From Planctomycetota bacterium (lineage in GTDB: Bacteria > Planctomycetota > Phycisphaerae > UBA1845): DNA of 64,000 nt. Within the stretch, counting starts at the first letter, position 1; the number at the start of each line of letters is the position of its first letter. Positions 55,866 through 64,000 of the stretch are shown here, in pieces. The notes beneath the pieces are model-generated. The model was not told where the DNA came from and did not search any database. It saw nothing but the letters and a program-made list of their open reading frames with translations. The DNA lies in NCBI GenBank assembly GCA_016860685.1, contig BOJX01000003.1, positions 1 through 64,000 on the forward strand, read 5' to 3'. The position numbers and the translations under genes are program-made.

Positions 55866-56030
55866 ATGGATCCAAATGCTCCGCTCATCATTGTCGGCTG
55901 GCTCTTCGGCATCGTCTTCTGGGTCGCCGTGTTCAAGTACATCCTGATTCCCGCGTATCGCTGGGGATCGCAAAACCCTGAGTCCGTCAAACGCGGGATT
56001 CTCATCGCGCGAAAGCTGCTGCGCAAGTGA
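55866..56030 (+). CDS. 54-aa membrane microprotein 2
   Basis: MDPNAPLIIVGWLFGIVFWVAVFKYILIPAYRWGSQNPESVKRGILIARKLLRK; aaaggag RBS. Confidence 0.75.
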   Translation: MDPNAPLIIVGWLFGIVFWVAVFKYILIPAYRWGSQNPESVKRGILIARKLLRK

Positions 56031-56109
56031 GTCGGTATCGAAGCGACAGCCTGGTCACGTCGCCAGTCGCGGCCGGACCACCTGTGTCACTGCCAATGGA
56101 GGTGTTCTC

Positions 56110-56265
56110 ATGGCTCTGTTCAATCTCATCATCAACGTCGTCGGCTGGTACCTGATCCTGCGGTATGTGGCTCCGCGCGTCGTCCGGTTCCTCGCCGGAA
56201 ACCCGGAAGTCGCCAAGGGCGGAGCCTCACTGCTCAAGCGGCTGTTCAAGTGGCTCATGGCGTGA
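56110..56265 (+). CDS. 51-aa membrane microprotein 3
   Basis: MALFNLIINVVGWYLILRYVAPRVVRFLAGNPEVAKGGASLLKRLFKWLMA; ggaggtg RBS. Confidence 0.75.
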   Translation: MALFNLIINVVGWYLILRYVAPRVVRFLAGNPEVAKGGASLLKRLFKWLMA

Positions 56266-56323
56266 CGCAGAGCGGGCGCGGCGTCTAGCCGCGCCATGTC
56301 CGCAATCGAAAGGAGCGATAGCC

Positions 56324-57043
56324 ATGTGGGTCGTCAGTCTCATCAGCATCGCGATCATCGGGTGGTACGTGTCGAAGCGACTCAGGTGCTCAGGCACGCG
56401 CTGCGAAATCGCTTGGAGCCATTTTGACTGTATCGCGTACCCTGCGGCGCTTGTCTGCGATGTCCTTGACGAGTGCTTCGGTACGGCGGATCGCACCTAC
56501 CTGGAGGATGGCAGCACCATCAACGTGTACCTCCGTGGTGATCCGAAGGCAATGCGGGTGTCGGACCCGCACAAAGTACGGTTTTGCGACATTCCGTCGT
56601 GCTTCAGCGTCACAGTTGTCCCAAGCGAACTCGGGACGCTAGTCAGCCTTCGGATCGGCCTTCACCCGAAGGTGAGAATAAGCCCTTCGGCGGCGAAATT
56701 CTTCGAGCCTACAGCGCAAGACGTGTTTGTCGTGGCAGTTGAGCGGATGAAGCGGGCGGCGGCGCAGCGACGATACGAGCGCAAGGCTCAGAAGCAGAAC
56801 ATGCCCGGTGCTGTTGCCTCAGGCGATGGCCCAGACTACGTGACACTGGGCGTCAAGCCGGGGGCGACCCTGGAGCAGGTGAAGGCTGCGTACCGCGATG
56901 CCTGCCGCAAGTACCACCCCGACCGGCTCAGCGGCCAGAACGTGGAGCCGCAGTTGGTTGAACTGGCAGTGCAGCGCTTCAAGGAAGTCTCCGCTGCCTA
57001 CCGCCGGCTAAAGGACCACCTCGCGCAGCCGCAGCACACCTGA
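56324..57043 (+). CDS. Membrane-anchored DnaJ-domain protein
   Basis: N-terminal TM MWVVSLISIAIIGWYV; C-terminal J domain DYVTLGVKPGATLEQVKAAYRDACRKYHPDRLSGQ with HPD motif; aaaggag RBS. Confidence 0.85.
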   Translation: MWVVSLISIAIIGWYVSKRLRCSGTRCEIAWSHFDCIAYPAALVCDVLDECFGTADRTYLEDGSTINVYLRGDPKAMRVSDPHKVRFCDIPSCFSVTVVPSELGTLVSLRIGLHPKVRISPSAAKFFEPTAQDVFVVAVERMKRAAAQRRYERKAQKQNMPGAVASGDGPDYVTLGVKPGATLEQVKAAYRDACRKYHPDRLSGQNVEPQLVELAVQRFKEVSAAYRRLKDHLAQPQHT

Positions 57044-57076
57044 ACCGCCCGCACGCGAAACGGAGAACCGCGAGCG

Positions 57077-57292
57077 ATGCCGCAGGAACGGCTCCAGGTC
57101 GAAACGACGGACGAGCGCGAAGGCGCGTGCGCCGCCGTTCCGCCCGGCACGCCGGAGTGGATCACGCCCGAACTGGTCCGCTTGACGCAGAAAGTGTGGA
57201 ATCCTCGCTACAAAACGTCGCTGACCCGCGACGAGGCGATTACAATTATCCAGAACGCTGGACGGTTGTTCGACCTCTTGACGCGGGAGTGA
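57077..57292 (+). CDS. Small hypothetical protein upstream of the recombinase
   Basis: 71 aa, ends 6 bp before the recombinase start. Confidence 0.65.
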   Translation: MPQERLQVETTDEREGACAAVPPGTPEWITPELVRLTQKVWNPRYKTSLTRDEAITIIQNAGRLFDLLTRE

Positions 57293-57298
57293 TTCGGC

Positions 57299-58792
57299 AT
57301 GAAGCGATTCGTCGCACTGGCACGGGTCAGCAGTCGGGAACAGGAGCGGGAGGGCTTCTCGCTCGCGGTCCAGGAGGACGCTCTCAGGCGATACGCGGTC
57401 ACTGCCGGCGGCGAGATTGTCCGCTTCTTCCGCATCGCGGAGACCGCAAGCAAGAGCGATGAGCGGAAGACCTACCGCGAGCTGATCGCCTACGCGAAAA
57501 AGAACGCGGAGGAACTCGACGCGCTGTTGTTCTACAAGGTCGATCGTGCGGCCCGCAATCTCTTCGACTACGTGGAACTCGAACGGCTGGAAAGCGAGTA
57601 CGGCCTCGCGTTCGTCTCCGTGTCTCAGCCGACCGAGAACAACCCCGCCGGCCGGATGATGAGGCGCACGCTCGCCAATATGGCGAGTTTTTACACCGAG
57701 CAACAGTCAGTCGATGTCCGCGAGGGCCTGGCCCGTCGCGTCCAGGAAGGCTGGTTCGTGGGCAAGGCGCCCTACGGCTACCGCAACGTCCGCAAGGATG
57801 GCCGCTGCGTCACCGAAGTCGATGCGGACGCGGCGGAGAATGTCCGGAGAATCTTTCACCTCTACGCCTACGAACCGCTGACGCTCGATTCCCTGCGTGA
57901 CCGGCTGCACGACGAAGGCATGACGTATCGGCCGGATGCTCCACGGTTCACGCGGAGCAAGCTGCACGCGATGCTCACCGACCGGGCCTACATCGGAGAG
58001 ATTCCGTTCAAGGGACAGTGGTACCCCGGCAAGCAGAAGCCCATGATCGACCGTGAGACCTGGGACCGGGTTCAAGCCCTCCTGGGCGGGCACGTCCGTC
58101 ACGCTCACCAGATGACCTTTGCCGGCGAGTTCATGACCTGCGGTCATTGCGGCCGCGCCGTCACCGGTGAACAGGTGATGAAGCGCTTCAAGACGACCGG
58201 CGAACGCCGGTATGTCTACTACCGGTGCAGCGGGTACACCGCGGCCGGGCATCCGCGGGTGCGGATACCAGAACCCGAACTGGATCGGCAGGTGCTTGAA
58301 CTCTTCGGCCGGATGCGGGTCGAGGACCCGGAGGTACGCGACTGGTTCCGCATGGTGCTGGCGTCACAGACGCGGGACGCTCAGACGGACGCCCGCGCCC
58401 AGCGGGAGGAACTCCAGCGGCAGGCGTCGCTCCTGGTCGGCCAGCAGGACCGGCTGCTCAACCTGCGGCTGGGAGAGGAAGTCGATCAGGACACCTTCGC
58501 ACGGAAGCACACGGAGCTACGGGACCGCCTGGCGTCGATCAAGCTGCAACTGGACGTTCTGGACCGCTCGCACGACGAAACGGCCGAACTCGCGGCGAAG
58601 GTGTTTGAACTCTCGCAAACCCTGCAAAATCAGTGGGTTTCTGCTGATTACACCACCAAGCGGCGAATCCTCGAAATCGTCTGTTTGAACTGCCGCCTCG
58701 ATGGCGTAAGTCTCGTCCCCACAATGAGAAAGCCCTTCGACGTGCTCGCCGAAGGGCTTGATCTCTCGAAAAGTCGGGGCGACAGGATTTGA
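57299..58792 (+). CDS. Large serine recombinase (integrase of the island)
   Basis: FVALARVSSREQEREGFSLAVQEDAL, FYKVDRAARNLFDYVELERLE; zinc beta-ribbon TCGHCGRAVTGEQV; ends within the tRNA-Pro gene. Confidence 0.95.
   Translation: MKRFVALARVSSREQEREGFSLAVQEDALRRYAVTAGGEIVRFFRIAETASKSDERKTYRELIAYAKKNAEELDALLFYKVDRAARNLFDYVELERLESEYGLAFVSVSQPTENNPAGRMMRRTLANMASFYTEQQSVDVREGLARRVQEGWFVGKAPYGYRNVRKDGRCVTEVDADAAENVRRIFHLYAYEPLTLDSLRDRLHDEGMTYRPDAPRFTRSKLHAMLTDRAYIGEIPFKGQWYPGKQKPMIDRETWDRVQALLGGHVRHAHQMTFAGEFMTCGHCGRAVTGEQVMKRFKTTGERRYVYYRCSGYTAAGHPRVRIPEPELDRQVLELFGRMRVEDPEVRDWFRMVLASQTRDAQTDARAQREELQRQASLLVGQQDRLLNLRLGEEVDQDTFARKHTELRDRLASIKLQLDVLDRSHDETAELAAKVFELSQTLQNQWVSADYTTKRRILEIVCLNCRLDGVSLVPTMRKPFDVLAEGLDLSKSRGDRI
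58726..58785. repeat. Right 60-bp direct repeat, putative attR
   Basis: 57/60 identical to 933-992; last 12 bp lie in tRNA-Pro; internal perfect 10-bp inverted repeat 58730-58739/58750-58759. Confidence 0.8.
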
Positions 58793-58849
58793 ACCTGCGA
58801 CCTCTGGACCCCCAGTCCAGCACTCTAAACCAGGCTGAGCTACGCCCCG
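58774..58849 (-). tRNA. tRNA-Pro(GGG)
   Basis: CGGGGCGTAGCTCAGCCTGG...CTGGACTGGGGGTCCAG...GGTTCGAATCCTGTCGCCCCGA folds as a cloverleaf with anticodon GGG and C1:G72. Confidence 0.92.
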
Positions 58850-59023
58850 ATAGGATTGAATTTCGTCATGACACAGATGCGAGCGCGGGGCGCCGATGGG
58901 CGGTTGTCTGCTTTACCGCCCGTGCGATTTCCGGCGGGCGCGCGACTGTTCCTCCCGGCCGCTCGGCGCCTCAACGGCGGAATGCTCGGGGCGTCGCCGA
59001 AGACGTCGCCCGAACCGCCAAGC

Positions 59024-59095
59024 TTACGCCAGGAAAACGTTTAACAGCGTCAGCCCCAGCAGCACCCCGACGATCAATGCAAACAAAGCTTCCAT
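59024..59095 (-). CDS. Possible 23-aa hydrophobic peptide
   Basis: MEALFALIVGVLLGLTLLNVFLA. Confidence 0.3.
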   Translation of the reverse strand: MEALFALIVGVLLGLTLLNVFLA

Positions 59096-59356
59096 CGCGG
59101 TCCTTTCTCCGATCAGACGCTGCGCGGCGCGGCACCCTGCGGCCCGCCGCCTCCACCACGTGCATCAGGCTACCTCACAGGCAAACCCGGCACAAGCGTC
59201 GCAGGCCTCTCGCCGAACCGGTCGGCAACGTGGGTTTGCGGGTGTCGGTCAGGCCGGTCCAGCCCCATTCCCCACTGTTTATCGCACGAATACTCGGGGT
59301 CATTCCCGAACACGGAAGATCGAACCCCGAGTGCATCCGGCGATGGGGGCAAGTCT

Positions 59357-60610
59357 TCATGCCCCTCCGCAGCATCGTTTGTACTTCTTCCCGCTGCCGC
59401 ACGAGCACGGTTCGTTACGGCCGACTTTTCCGCCGGAAGTCACGGGCGCTAACGCGTCGTCCTCCTCCTTCGGATTGAACAGCAGCGACGCCGCGGAGTC
59501 CTTCACCGTCCGCGCCCCCATAAGGCGGGCCATCTCGTTCCGGCGACGCTCCCGGCGCAGCTCGTCATTCTCGCGCTGGCGGCGCCAGTCGTCGCTCTCG
59601 GGAATCGTCAGGCCCAACACGTCAGCGGCGACGAGAATCTCGTCTTCAAGGTCCACCATCATCCGGTCATACCCGTCCGCAACCTGCTTCCGGGCCAGTT
59701 CGACGCCACGCGGCGAAAACAGGCGGCAAAGGGCGTGGCAGAGCATCGTCCGGATCGTAAGATCCGGCTCACCTTCAAGCAGCGCGATCCCCGCATCCTC
59801 CGACTCCGGCAGGCGCAGCCCCTCGAGCACCTCCGCCGCCATCATGCGGAAACCGAACCCGCCCGACGGATAGTCCTCACGGATCAGCCGGACGGCGTCC
59901 ACGTCGCCGATCCGCACCAGCGCATCGCGGACGCGCTGCGGCATCCAGTCGTCGTCCGCGCCCAGGCGGCGCACCAGCTCGGGGACGGCCTTTCGCATCT
60001 TGCACGCACCGGCCAGGTCGACCAGAACCAACTCCAGAAACGAGTTCTCGACGTCCGGATCCGCAAGCCGCTCGCACACCGCCTCCGCGCCGGGAAAATC
60101 ATGCCGGCCCAGCGCCTCGACCAACCCATCGACATAAGTCCAGTCCAGCTTCCACGGCTCCCGGGCGTTCTCCGCGCGCCGCGCGAAGGCGACCAGCGCA
60201 TCCCAGAGTTCCGCCGCGGACAACCCGGCCGCTTCGATGCGGTGGGACATTGTCTTCGCCTGCTGCGGACTGAGCAGCCCCTCGCGGCGCAGCCGATCGC
60301 CGCCATCCCGAAGCAATTCGACCGGCGCCTTCACCAGCAGGTCGCCGGCGCATTGCCCCAGGGTTCCCGGCCCCAGCGCTGCACGGGCCGCCACGACGTC
60401 CTCGAAGACCGGCGAATCCAGCGGAAACCGATCCCAGGCGTGCAGCGCCGTGTCGTTCGCCGCAAACCCGAACCGCCGGCACGCCGCCAGAATCGTCGGC
60501 ACCAGCTCCGCGTCCCGCGCCCACGCGTCACGCAGACACCGGACCACCGTGTCCCGCACGTACCCGTCCGAATGAAGGAGCAACGGCTTGAGCGCTTCCA
60601 CCGTCAGCAT
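59357..60610 (-). CDS. SEC-C motif protein with HEAT-like repeats
   Basis: C-terminal [19 protein letters not shown]; start at [12 protein letters not shown]. Confidence 0.85.
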   Translation of the reverse strand: MLTVEALKPLLLHSDGYVRDTVVRCLRDAWARDAELVPTILAACRRFGFAANDTALHAWDRFPLDSPVFEDVVAARAALGPGTLGQCAGDLLVKAPVELLRDGGDRLRREGLLSPQQAKTMSHRIEAAGLSAAELWDALVAFARRAENAREPWKLDWTYVDGLVEALGRHDFPGAEAVCERLADPDVENSFLELVLVDLAGACKMRKAVPELVRRLGADDDWMPQRVRDALVRIGDVDAVRLIREDYPSGGFGFRMMAAEVLEGLRLPESEDAGIALLEGEPDLTIRTMLCHALCRLFSPRGVELARKQVADGYDRMMVDLEDEILVAADVLGLTIPESDDWRRQRENDELRRERRRNEMARLMGARTVKDSAASLLFNPKEEDDALAPVTSGGKVGRNEPCSCGSGKKYKRCCGGA

Positions 60611-60692
60611 AAAAGACGATCTCCGGACCACGCCGGTGTCGCAGCGATCAGCACGGAGGCCCTGAGATCCACGCGAGACCTCGACGCGCGAG

Positions 60693-61355
60693 TTACTCGC
60701 GGCATCGCGCCGTGCGATCAAACTCCGGGCAATCAGGCTCGACCAGCGAAACCGGAACCCGGCCCGAGTCACCGGAGTCGCTGCGCACCTTGGCACGATC
60801 GCCGCGGACGCGCGTCGCGTGCTCCGTCTCGCCGATCCGGATCCGCACGCGCTGCCCGTCAAACAACGCGTTGACGAGCCGCAGCTTCACCTTGACTTCG
60901 CCGGATTTGCACCGCGCCTTAAGCGACGCGACGTCCGCACACCCGACCTCGCATCCGCCAACGCGGACCGGCGACAGACGCACGCGCCGGTCCGCCTCCA
61001 ACGCCAGCTCGACCGGCGAACCGTCGCTCGACGCCACGACCCACGACGTGACGCCTACCGGATCAAACGGCGGCGTGGCCTCGTCGCCGTCCACGTCCGT
61101 GAACGCGGCGGTTACGCCCCAGTCTCCCGCCAGCCCGCTGATCCCGAATCCGTCGGTATTGCAGCCTTGCCAACCGTTCTGCGCCGTGAATTCGCGGCGA
61201 TCCTCGGCGAAGAAGTACTGCTCGGCTTCACTCTCCTGGCCGTGCGGTCCGTCCTGGATCGTGTTCTCCAAATCTTGACGGTTGCCCGTGAACGTCAGCC
61301 TCATCTGTGCGGTTCCATCCACCGCTTCGCCGCTACAGCTGCAATTGCCCGGCAC
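60693..61355 (-). CDS. Hypothetical protein
   Basis: 220-aa ORF, no family recognised. Confidence 0.45.
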   Translation of the reverse strand: MPGNCSCSGEAVDGTAQMRLTFTGNRQDLENTIQDGPHGQESEAEQYFFAEDRREFTAQNGWQGCNTDGFGISGLAGDWGVTAAFTDVDGDEATPPFDPVGVTSWVVASSDGSPVELALEADRRVRLSPVRVGGCEVGCADVASLKARCKSGEVKVKLRLVNALFDGQRVRIRIGETEHATRVRGDRAKVRSDSGDSGRVPVSLVEPDCPEFDRTARCRE

Positions 61356-62277
61356 GGTTGTGAACGACCAACGCCGTCATTCCCTCCCGGGCATCCAGAA
61401 ACGCAAGCGTGGTTCGCGTCTTCTGCAGGTCCAGCATCTCCTGAAATTCTCCGTAGGAGACGGGATTCGAGGTCATCCCGTAGGAATACAGGTGGCAGAC
61501 GCTCGGCGTCGGCGGCGGCGGCGAACGCCAGGGGCGGACGACTCCGAGCACATTTGCATCAAAATCCCCTGCGCCGGGCGCCGACTCCTGCGCGACTTGA
61601 ATGAAGAATTCAACCGGCTGCGGCTGCGGGTCGCGGAACACGGACAATGCCCCGAGCGAGAATCCCAGCGACCCTCGGGACGACGTTAACTCCACGCGCG
61701 TAAACGGCTCATGATCGTCCGCCCACTCCGTGAACCGTCCGCTGCGCCCCGTGCAGTCCTTGTGCGACTGCACCGACTGCTCCGGATCGCCGTAGTAGGC
61801 CCGTACCTGGGGCAGTACACCCCCTTCCGGGATATTAACCCAGAACCGAAACCCGCGCGCCGGCGGATCGAACGTGATCCGAATCGGGCGAAACGCGAAA
61901 ACGTCGCCCCCCTTCCCCACGGGATCCGTCAGCCCGTGCGCTACAACGCCTTCCTCGCACGTCATCAACTCCTTGATCGGCGTGTCGTCCCCGTCCGGGC
62001 CGGTGAACGCAACCGCCGGCGAACCTTCCGCCACCGCGATCGGCGCGCCAGGACCGTCCGCCAACGAGAAATACACTCCGAAGGCCGCGTACCGGTCCGT
62101 GATCGAGTCCCCTTCGGTCAGTTCCTGAAAGTTGATCCGGGTGTATTCCGGAACCTGCGCGGCGATCGGACAGGCCGCCCCTGCGCAGACCAGAACAAGC
62201 ATCAGAGCCCGAACGCGCACGCTTCGGGAAAGGAGATTCTCGGGACGGCTCATGCAACGACTCCCGCTAAGAGACAA
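61333..62277 (-). CDS. Exported hypothetical protein
   Basis: Signal peptide VRALMLVLVCAGAACPIAAQ; INFQELTEGDSITDRYAAFGVYFS beta-sandwich-type N-terminus. Confidence 0.65.
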   Translation of the reverse strand: MSLSGSRCMSRPENLLSRSVRVRALMLVLVCAGAACPIAAQVPEYTRINFQELTEGDSITDRYAAFGVYFSLADGPGAPIAVAEGSPAVAFTGPDGDDTPIKELMTCEEGVVAHGLTDPVGKGGDVFAFRPIRITFDPPARGFRFWVNIPEGGVLPQVRAYYGDPEQSVQSHKDCTGRSGRFTEWADDHEPFTRVELTSSRGSLGFSLGALSVFRDPQPQPVEFFIQVAQESAPGAGDFDANVLGVVRPWRSPPPPTPSVCHLYSYGMTSNPVSYGEFQEMLDLQKTRTTLAFLDAREGMTALVVHNRAGQLQL

Positions 62278-62409
62278 AGGGAATCATGTCGCTGGCGTCC
62301 CGGTCAGAACTGACCCGCCGGTCTCGCCGCGCAAGCAAACGCTCGTCGAAAGTATATTGAGTTGTTCGGACGCTTCAAGAAAAAAATCGCACCGCGGATC
62401 GGCCCCTCG

Positions 62410-62745
62410 TCAGCGCTGCCGCTGCGGGTCTGGAAAAGTGCGGTACAGCGCCGAGCGGAAGTCTGTGACGCGGGCGTAGACGTTGGCGTGCAGCTTCTCG
62501 ATGTCTCCGCCGCGCCGCGCGATGACCTCGAACGCCTGCTCAAGCTGCGCCAGATCGCGGCACGCCAGCGACATATTGAACTCGCCCAGCTCCGCCGGTC
62601 CGAACCCGAGCTTCCGCCGGGTCAGGCGGTAGTCCTCGATCAGCCCGCGCCGCTTCAACTCGCCGAGGTAGGCATGCACCGCGTCGGCGAACTCGATGTC
62701 CTTGTGCGTATCCTTGAGATTGCACCAGATTTCATAGTAGTTCAC
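62410..62745 (-). CDS. Conserved hypothetical (DUF6614-like)
   Basis: GTG start; (V)NYYEIWCNLKDTHKDIEFADAVHAYLGELKRRGLIEDYRLTRRKLGFGPAELGEFNMSLAC. Confidence 0.7.
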   Translation of the reverse strand: MNYYEIWCNLKDTHKDIEFADAVHAYLGELKRRGLIEDYRLTRRKLGFGPAELGEFNMSLACRDLAQLEQAFEVIARRGGDIEKLHANVYARVTDFRSALYRTFPDPQRQR

Positions 62746-62861
62746 GTGGGCCTCGCAGACCGCGGATTTCAAGCCCGCGCAAAACCACAGCCGGGAAACC
62801 CTTGCACGGAATGCAACAACGGGGGAACCCAGGACGAACGATGCGCGGACGCCGCCACGCT

Positions 62862-63995
62862 TCACGGAGAGATCATCACCGTCTGCACCGCGATGTCCAC
62901 CACCGGCGGACTGCCATCGAACACCAGCGGATCGCCCGCGCGGCGCCCGCCCTGCACCGGCGGCGGGAACACCCAGACCGTCCGCAGACGCTCGCAGTCG
63001 TCGAGAACCCGGTTCGGCTGAACCTGGCATTCCGTCCGGTCAGGGTTCCCGCAGGGATCGCAATCCGGGTCGTTCGGATCGCACACGCCGTCCAGCGTAC
63101 CGAAGTCCACATCCTCCCGGAAGACTTCGCGGTCCAGCGTCAGGTACGCCGTGCGGTCGTCGTCGGTGAGACGGGCTTTCTCGACCCGGTAGATATTCCC
63201 CGAAAGCTCGTCGATGAACACCGCCCCGCGATCGAACAACCCCGTCACCCATGCCGGCTGGTTCCGGTCGATTTCCGCGTCCTTGTGATTCACGGTGATC
63301 TCGGTGGCGACGCCCGTCGGGCAGTCATCCGGATCGGACGTCGCCTCGCACCCGCTGCGAAGCTTCAGGTCGTCCGGGAAGAGCACCTGCACGCGCCAGG
63401 GCGTCGGCAGCATCACGTCCTGGTCCGACGCCAGCGCCGCCACGCGCGTCGCCCCGTCCTCGTAAGCTTTCCGCGGGTCCGGGTTCGGCACGGCGTCCGG
63501 ATCCTGTCGGGCATAGCGCGCCGTCGGCTTCGGACGGCGGAGCGTGACGTAGTACATCGCTACGACGCGCGAGTCGCTGATCGTGTCCAGATCGAGGTAG
63601 CGGTCGCCGTCGTTGTCGAGGCAGCTTCCGGCGTTGGCCGTGCAGACGTACTCGTCGTCGAACCGGTACAGCGCCGCCCAGGCGTAGCGCCGCGCCGAGT
63701 ACGCATCGTCCCAGCGCCGGTTGTCCGCCGAAAGATCGGTGAAGTCGTCGGTCGGCCGGCTCGGCAGCGGCGGATACACCCGGTCCTGCACGGCGATCAC
63801 GGGCTTCAGCACGTTCGGCAAACGCGAAAAATCCACCGTGTTGTTCGACGCGCGATACGGGCAGTTGCACGACGACGGGATGTTGAATGTCCCGCCGCCC
63901 CGGAGCAACTCGCCGACGCGCGTCTGCTCCAGCATCCACGCATCGTCGCCCACGAACGCCCGGTTCTCAAAGAGCACGTTGCCGAGGTTCAGCAC
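62862..63995 (-). CDS. Hypothetical protein, possibly continuing past the window end
   Basis: Long frame with coding-like composition (VFIDELSGNIYRVEKARLTDDDRTAYLTLDREVF). Confidence 0.6.
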   Translation of the reverse strand: MLNLGNVLFENRAFVGDDAWMLEQTRVGELLRGGGTFNIPSSCNCPYRASNNTVDFSRLPNVLKPVIAVQDRVYPPLPSRPTDDFTDLSADNRRWDDAYSARRYAWAALYRFDDEYVCTANAGSCLDNDGDRYLDLDTISDSRVVAMYYVTLRRPKPTARYARQDPDAVPNPDPRKAYEDGATRVAALASDQDVMLPTPWRVQVLFPDDLKLRSGCEATSDPDDCPTGVATEITVNHKDAEIDRNQPAWVTGLFDRGAVFIDELSGNIYRVEKARLTDDDRTAYLTLDREVFREDVDFGTLDGVCDPNDPDCDPCGNPDRTECQVQPNRVLDDCERLRTVWVFPPPVQGGRRAGDPLVFDGSPPVVDIAVQTVMISP

Positions 63996-64000
63996 GTGAA

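Noticed and set aside
59735-60874. 379-aa + strand ORF
   Set aside because: Antisense of the SEC-C protein gene, with shadow-like Arg/Pro/Gln composition.

Overview
The window is dominated by an integrated mobilizable, plasmid-like island (about 57.8 kb, roughly 993-58785) in what looks like a planctomycete-type genome. That host guess rests on a TIGR02996-type protein, a PEP-CTERM protein and high GC. The island sits at the 3' end of a tRNA-Pro(GGG) gene (58774-58849, - strand). It is bounded by 60-bp direct repeats (933-992 and 58726-58785, 57/60 identical) that are the 3' ends of two large serine recombinase genes. The left recombinase has lost its N-terminus, apparently next to an IS630-like element; the right one is intact and its last codons lie inside the tRNA. 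Core mobility and maintenance genes are a MobF relaxase, a VirD4/TraD-like coupling protein, a RepL-like replication protein, ParA with a small partner, a ParB with a partial 5' duplication, ArdC-like antirestriction, and a giant methylase-helicase. No other T4SS genes are visible. Defence cargo includes a complete type III CBASS (CdnC-HORMA-TRIP13-NucC), a DUF6932/XRE pair, and a DUF499/DUF1156/unknown/SNF2-DUF3883 modification-type operon. Two features look least described. The first is a roughly 12-kb block (36.5-48.7 kb) of pseudopilins and small exported proteins, nearly all preceded by 11-bp-phased direct repeats resembling Pho boxes. The second is a run of three tiny paralogous membrane proteins followed by a membrane-anchored DnaJ-domain protein, between the coupling protein and the recombinase. 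Positions 58.85-64 kb look like ordinary chromosome.
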